Assembly: GCA_963849115.1 (NCBI GenBank)
Contig: CAWKGK010000009.1
Coordinates: 620,001-684,000, forward strand
Length of the DNA: 64,000 nucleotides
Source of the DNA: JACDAL01 sp963849115
Lineage (GTDB): Bacteria; Actinomycetota; CADDZG01; WHSQ01
Direction: 5' to 3'
The notes beneath the pieces are model-generated. The model was given only the letters and a program-made list of their open reading frames with translations, was not told the origin of the DNA and searched no databases. Both the position numbers and the translations under genes were made by a program. This document shows, one piece after another, positions 60,728 through 64,000 of this stretch. How positions within the stretch are numbered: position 1 is the stretch's first letter; each line of letters opens with the position of its first letter.

Positions 60728-61893
60728 GCGGGAGGTGGAGCCGCCTCTACCGAGGCGAGACGGACTTCGACTTCCTCGGCCGACGGCGGTTGTGGGGTGC
60801 GATCTCGGGGGTTCTGCTCGGGGTCAGCCTGTTGTCGCTGATCTTCAATGGGCTCGACTACGGCATCGAATTCCGGGGAGGCGTGCAGATTCAGGCCTCG
60901 GTCCCGGCCTCCGGCCCCCTCGGGGATGCGTCGCAGACAGAGATCACCCAGGCGCTCCGGGAGGCTCTGGCCCCACTGGGCGCCACCGATGCACAAGTGC
61001 AGGTGACCGAAGAGGAACCGCGCTCGGTGTTAGTGCAGACCGAGGAGGTCTCAGACCCTCGGGCCCAGGACAGGGTCGTGGCGGCGGTGGCCGAGACGAC
61101 CGGGGCCGAGCTCGAGGCAACGGACAGTCAGCGTATCGGCAGCCGCTGGGGGGCCGAGATCACCGCCAAGGCGGTGCGCGCTCTGGTCGTTTTCCTGGTG
61201 GTGGTGTCAGCGTTCATCTCGTGGCGCTTCGAGTGGAAGATGGCCCTGGGTGCCATGGTGGCAATGGTGCACGACCTCGTGATCACGGCCGGTATCTACT
61301 CGCTGGTCGGCTTCGAGGTAACACCCTCGACGATCATCGCCATCCTCACGATCCTGGGTTACTCGTTGTACGACAACGTGGTCGTGTTCGACAAGGTCGA
61401 GGAGAACACCGCCCTGTACGCGACCTCCGGCCGGATGACCTACGAGGCGTCCGCCAACCTGGCCATGAACCAGGTGTTCATGCGCTCGCTCAACACCTCG
61501 CTTGCGACGCTGCTCCCCGTGGCTGCCCTGCTGTTCGTCGGAGCGGGCTTGCTGGGCGCCAGCACACTGAAGGACCTCGCCCTAGCTCTCTTCGTCGGCC
61601 TCCTGACCGGCGCCTACTCGTCGATCTTCGTCGCCACACCGATTCTGTCCATCCTGAAAGAGCGGGAGCCGCGCTACAGGAGCGTGCGCGACAAGAAGCT
61701 GCGGGAGCAGACGCGGGCACCTCTCGTTCCCGTGCCGGTCGGGGCGGGCTCGGCCCCTTCCCGCGACGAGACTCTGACAACCCCGGCGCCGCAAGCCCAG
61801 ACGCCGGCGGCCCGTCCTAAGCCACGACCCGCGCAGGCCAACGCGCGGCCGAGGGCAGGAGCCAAGAAGGCGAAGCGTCGTAAGAAGCGCTGA
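60724..61893 (+). CDS. secF: Protein translocase subunit SecF
   Basis: This 389-residue partner of SecD has an N-terminal helix, IEFRGGVQIQASV in the first extracytoplasmic segment, then the C-terminal helices with GYSLYDNVVVFDKVEENT, the proton-channel region. The C-terminal tail is long, Pro/Ala-rich and basic (KPRPAQANARPRAGAKKAKR). The ATG overlaps secD. The apt gene follows by 28 bp. Confidence 0.93.
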   Translation: MSGRWSRLYRGETDFDFLGRRRLWGAISGVLLGVSLLSLIFNGLDYGIEFRGGVQIQASVPASGPLGDASQTEITQALREALAPLGATDAQVQVTEEEPRSVLVQTEEVSDPRAQDRVVAAVAETTGAELEATDSQRIGSRWGAEITAKAVRALVVFLVVVSAFISWRFEWKMALGAMVAMVHDLVITAGIYSLVGFEVTPSTIIAILTILGYSLYDNVVVFDKVEENTALYATSGRMTYEASANLAMNQVFMRSLNTSLATLLPVAALLFVGAGLLGASTLKDLALALFVGLLTGAYSSIFVATPILSILKEREPRYRSVRDKKLREQTRAPLVPVPVGAGSAPSRDETLTTPAPQAQTPAARPKPRPAQANARPRAGAKKAKRRKKR

Positions 61894-61921
61894 CCATTTC
61901 GACCAGTGAGCTAGGAGAGGC

Positions 61922-62455
61922 ATGGAACCTCAAGCGAATCACGAGTGGCTCAAGGACCACATCCGGGATATCCCGGACTTCCCCAAGCAGGGTGTGGTCT
62001 TCAAGGACATAACGCCTCTGCTCGCGGACAAGAAGGCGTTCACGTACACGATCGACGCCATCGCCCATCACTACGACCGTGACGAGATCGACAAGGTGCT
62101 GGGGATCGAGGCGCGCGGGTTCATCGTAGCGGCCCCGCTTGCCTACCGTTTTACTGCAGGGCTTATCCCGGTAAGGAAGAAGGGCAAGCTTCCGTGGAAG
62201 GTCGAGACCGAAATGTATGAGCTCGAGTATGGCTTCGACCACCTCGAAATCCACAAGGACGCCATCGAGCCCGGAGAGCGCATCCTGATAGTCGATGACG
62301 TGCTCGCAACTGGAGGCACGGCCCAAGCCACCGCCGGGCTCACCGAGCGTTGCGGCGGAAAGGTGGCCGGCATCGCCACGATCATGGAGCTGTCATTTCT
62401 TCACGGCCGCAACAAGCTCGGTGCCTACGACTACTACAGCCTCCTGCGTTACTGA
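61922..62455 (+). CDS. apt: Adenine phosphoribosyltransferase
   Basis: This 177-residue purine-salvage enzyme makes AMP from adenine and PRPP. It has KDITPLLADK, GIEARGFIVAAPLAYR and the PRPP loop ILIVDDVLATGGTAQA. The ATG follows GGAGAGG. It sits between secF and rel as in mycobacteria. Confidence 0.94.
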   Translation: MEPQANHEWLKDHIRDIPDFPKQGVVFKDITPLLADKKAFTYTIDAIAHHYDRDEIDKVLGIEARGFIVAAPLAYRFTAGLIPVRKKGKLPWKVETEMYELEYGFDHLEIHKDAIEPGERILIVDDVLATGGTAQATAGLTERCGGKVAGIATIMELSFLHGRNKLGAYDYYSLLRY

Positions 62456-62500
62456 GCCCAGCCCGCCCGTTCCGATCCACGCGGCCGCCCGCCCCCGCCC

Positions 62501-62506
62501 TACAAT
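62501..62506 (+). promoter_or_regulatory. Candidate -10 box of rel (leaderless)
   Basis: TACAAT is a near-consensus -10 box ending 5 nt before the ATG at 62512. There is no ribosome site. The rel transcript is therefore probably leaderless, or has at most a 1-2 nt leader. Confidence 0.5.
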
Positions 62507-62511
62507 GGGAT

Positions 62512-64000
62512 ATGGACTCGATTCAGGAGCGGGCTGAAAAGCAGCCGGCGCCAGACCAGACGTCGGCTCGGGGCGTCAAAGCGGTTCTGCGCCGGGTCCG
62601 CCCGGCTCGGCAGGTCGGCGATCCGGGCTTCGAGCAGCTCCTCAAGGAGTTCAGGCAGCACCGCCCCAAGAGCTCCACCAAACTCATCGAACGCGCTTTC
62701 GAGATCGCCGAGTCTGCCCATTCGGGGCAAGTTCGCAAGTCCGGCGACCCCTTCATCTCCCATCCTCTGAGCGTCGCGACGATTTGCGCCGAGCTCGGGC
62801 TCGATGAGACAACGATAGCGGCCGCGCTGCTGCACGACTCGGTCGAGGACACCGAGCTGGGTCTCGTCGACATCGAGCGAGAGATGGGCTACGCGGTTGC
62901 GCTGTTGATCGACGGAGTCACCAAGCTCGAACGCATCCGTTTCCGCACGGCCGAACAGGCGCGCGCCGAGAACCTGCGCAAGATGATGGTGGCGACCGCG
63001 CGCGACGTGAGGGTGCTGCTCATGAAGATTGCCGATCGCCTACACAACATGCGTACGATCGATCCGCTTCGTAGCGAGCGCCGCGAGCTGATCGCGCGCG
63101 AGACGCTCGAGATATATGCGCCGCTGGCTCACAGGTTGGGCATGTACGCGATCAAGTGGGAGCTCGAGGATCTCAGCTTCAAGCAGCTTCACCCCAAACG
63201 CTATGACGAAATCTCGGCCTTGGTGCAGGACCGGCAGCCCGAGCGAGAACGAGTTCTGGACCAGGTGAGCGACGAGATCCTTGCAAAGCTCAAGGAGGTA
63301 AAGATCCGGGCGGAGGTCTCAGGACGCCCGAAGCACCTCTATTCGATCTACGAGAAGCTGGTGCTGCGCGGCAAGCAGTTCGAGGATATTTTCGACTTGC
63401 TCGGCATTCGGGTCGTCGTCGAGAGCGTCAGAGACTGCTATGCGGCATTGGGCTCGATCCACACGCTCTACACGCCGGTCCCCAGCCGTTTCAAGGATTA
63501 CATAGCGATGCCCAAATTCAACATGTATCAGTCGCTGCACACGACGCTGATGGGGCCGGGGGGCAGGCCCATGGAGATTCAGATCAGAACTCAGGACATG
63601 CATCGCGCTGCCGAGTACGGGATCGCCGCGCACTGGCTCTACAAGGACCAGCAGAGAGGCAAGACGCCAGAAGCGGAGATGGCATGGCTGCAGCGGGTCA
63701 TGGACTGGCAGAAGGAGTCTATCGACCCGAGTGATTTCATGGAGTCACTCAAGATCGATCTCTATGCCGACGAGGCTTTCGTGTTCACGCCCAAGGGAGA
63801 CGTCATAGCTCTGCCGCGCGGGGCGGGCCCACTCGACTTCGCCTACGCCATACACACCGAGGTCGGCCACAGGACTGTGGGAGCCCGCGTCAACGGCAGG
63901 CTCGTCTCTTTGAGCCACGAGCTCTCTTCGGGCGACTCGGTGGAAATCATCACTACGAAGGGTCAGGCGTCGCCGTCGCGCGACTGGCTGAAGCTCGTCA
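62512..64000 (+). CDS. rel: Bifunctional (p)ppGpp synthetase/hydrolase Rel, cut by the right window edge
   Basis: The first 496 codons are present and no stop is reached. The N-terminal hydrolase has FISHPLSVATI, AALLHDSVEDTE and KIADRLHNMRT. The synthetase has EVSGRPKHLYSIYEKL, SRFKDYIAMPKFNMYQSLHT, where RFKD marks the bifunctional type, and EIQIRTQDMHRAAEYGIAAHW. The TGS domain begins at FVFTPKGDVIALPRGAGPLD. It controls the stringent response. The ATG at 62512 is favoured by the TACAAT box just upstream. Confidence 0.93.
   Translation, partial: MDSIQERAEKQPAPDQTSARGVKAVLRRVRPARQVGDPGFEQLLKEFRQHRPKSSTKLIERAFEIAESAHSGQVRKSGDPFISHPLSVATICAELGLDETTIAAALLHDSVEDTELGLVDIEREMGYAVALLIDGVTKLERIRFRTAEQARAENLRKMMVATARDVRVLLMKIADRLHNMRTIDPLRSERRELIARETLEIYAPLAHRLGMYAIKWELEDLSFKQLHPKRYDEISALVQDRQPERERVLDQVSDEILAKLKEVKIRAEVSGRPKHLYSIYEKLVLRGKQFEDIFDLLGIRVVVESVRDCYAALGSIHTLYTPVPSRFKDYIAMPKFNMYQSLHTTLMGPGGRPMEIQIRTQDMHRAAEYGIAAHWLYKDQQRGKTPEAEMAWLQRVMDWQKESIDPSDFMESLKIDLYADEAFVFTPKGDVIALPRGAGPLDFAYAIHTEVGHRTVGARVNGRLVSLSHELSSGDSVEIITTKGQASPSRDWLKLV

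Overview
The window is a continuous stretch of high-GC bacterial chromosome, densely packed with genes that are often coupled by 4-base GTGA, ATGA or TTGA overlaps. Several features point to an actinomycete-like organism. There is a phosphatidylinositol-mannoside gene set (phosphatidylinositol-phosphate synthase, acyltransferase and PimA-type mannosyltransferase). The order thrS, HIT gene, pgsA1, patA, pimA, pdxS, pdxT, yebC, ruvCAB, yajC, secDF, apt, rel matches the order known from mycobacteria. A perfect TCGAAC-N4-GTTCGA LexA box precedes ruvC, and several genes look leaderless, with a TANNNT box 5-7 nt before the start codon. The genus cannot be named from the sequence. I found no rRNA, tRNA, CRISPR array, insertion sequence or prophage.

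Layout. 1-3645 (minus): an operon of acyl-CoA dehydrogenase, class III aminotransferase and a PotA-type ABC ATPase, running off the left edge. 3693-10133: an MFS transporter, a YtcJ-type amidohydrolase, a sigma-like membrane protein, a GNAT acetyltransferase, a zinc-ribbon protein and two PlsC-type acyltransferases. 10217-16590: a glycerol locus, glpF-glpK-(hairpin)-glpA-glpB-glpC. 16600-21578: a PgsA-like synthase, an SDR, a small acidic repeat protein, FtsH and a second CDP-alcohol phosphotransferase. 21767-27004: ClpB, a 43-residue zinc ribbon, a 2-hydroxyacid dehydrogenase, an aldose epimerase and a lipoprotein metallopeptidase. 27121-31288: dhaK-dhaL-dhaM, where DhaM carries EIIA, HPr and a complete enzyme I. 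31296-35616: a patchy region with a PfpI protein, a frameshifted HNH/DUF222 gene, a truncated aminoglycoside-kinase remnant, a lipoprotein, a MidA-type methyltransferase with a probable frameshift, and a TPR protein.

35746-40368: a DUF2090 aldolase-like gene, a secreted HELLH peptidase (probable CTG start), thrS and a HIT protein. 40408-47302: about 7 kb inserted into the otherwise conserved thrS/HIT-pgsA1 order. It holds a methyltransferase, a membrane protein, an ADP-ribosylglycohydrolase fused to a phosphatase, a MESH1-like HD hydrolase, an N-formylglutamate amidohydrolase-like protein and a frameshifted EF-G paralogue. 47494-53148: the PIM genes, an M48-like protein lacking its zinc motif, a 9-bp tandem repeat and tandem DUF3048 genes. 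53329-64000: pdxST-yebC, ruvCAB under a LexA box, yajC-HD-secD-secF, apt and a bifunctional rel gene cut by the right edge. Between ruvA and ruvB lies a tandem 24-bp repeat that is itself an open 48-codon frame, coupled to both neighbours.

How it fits together. GlpF, GlpK and GlpABC take glycerol to dihydroxyacetone phosphate, and DhaKLM feeds dihydroxyacetone into the same pool using PEP. Acyltransferases and CDP-alcohol synthases use the glycerol-phosphate branch for phospholipids and PIMs. FtsH, ClpB, SecDF/YajC, RuvABC and Rel form the housekeeping core. Three apparent single-base frameshifts within 14 kb (HNH, MidA, EF-G-like) may be assembly errors rather than true pseudogenes.
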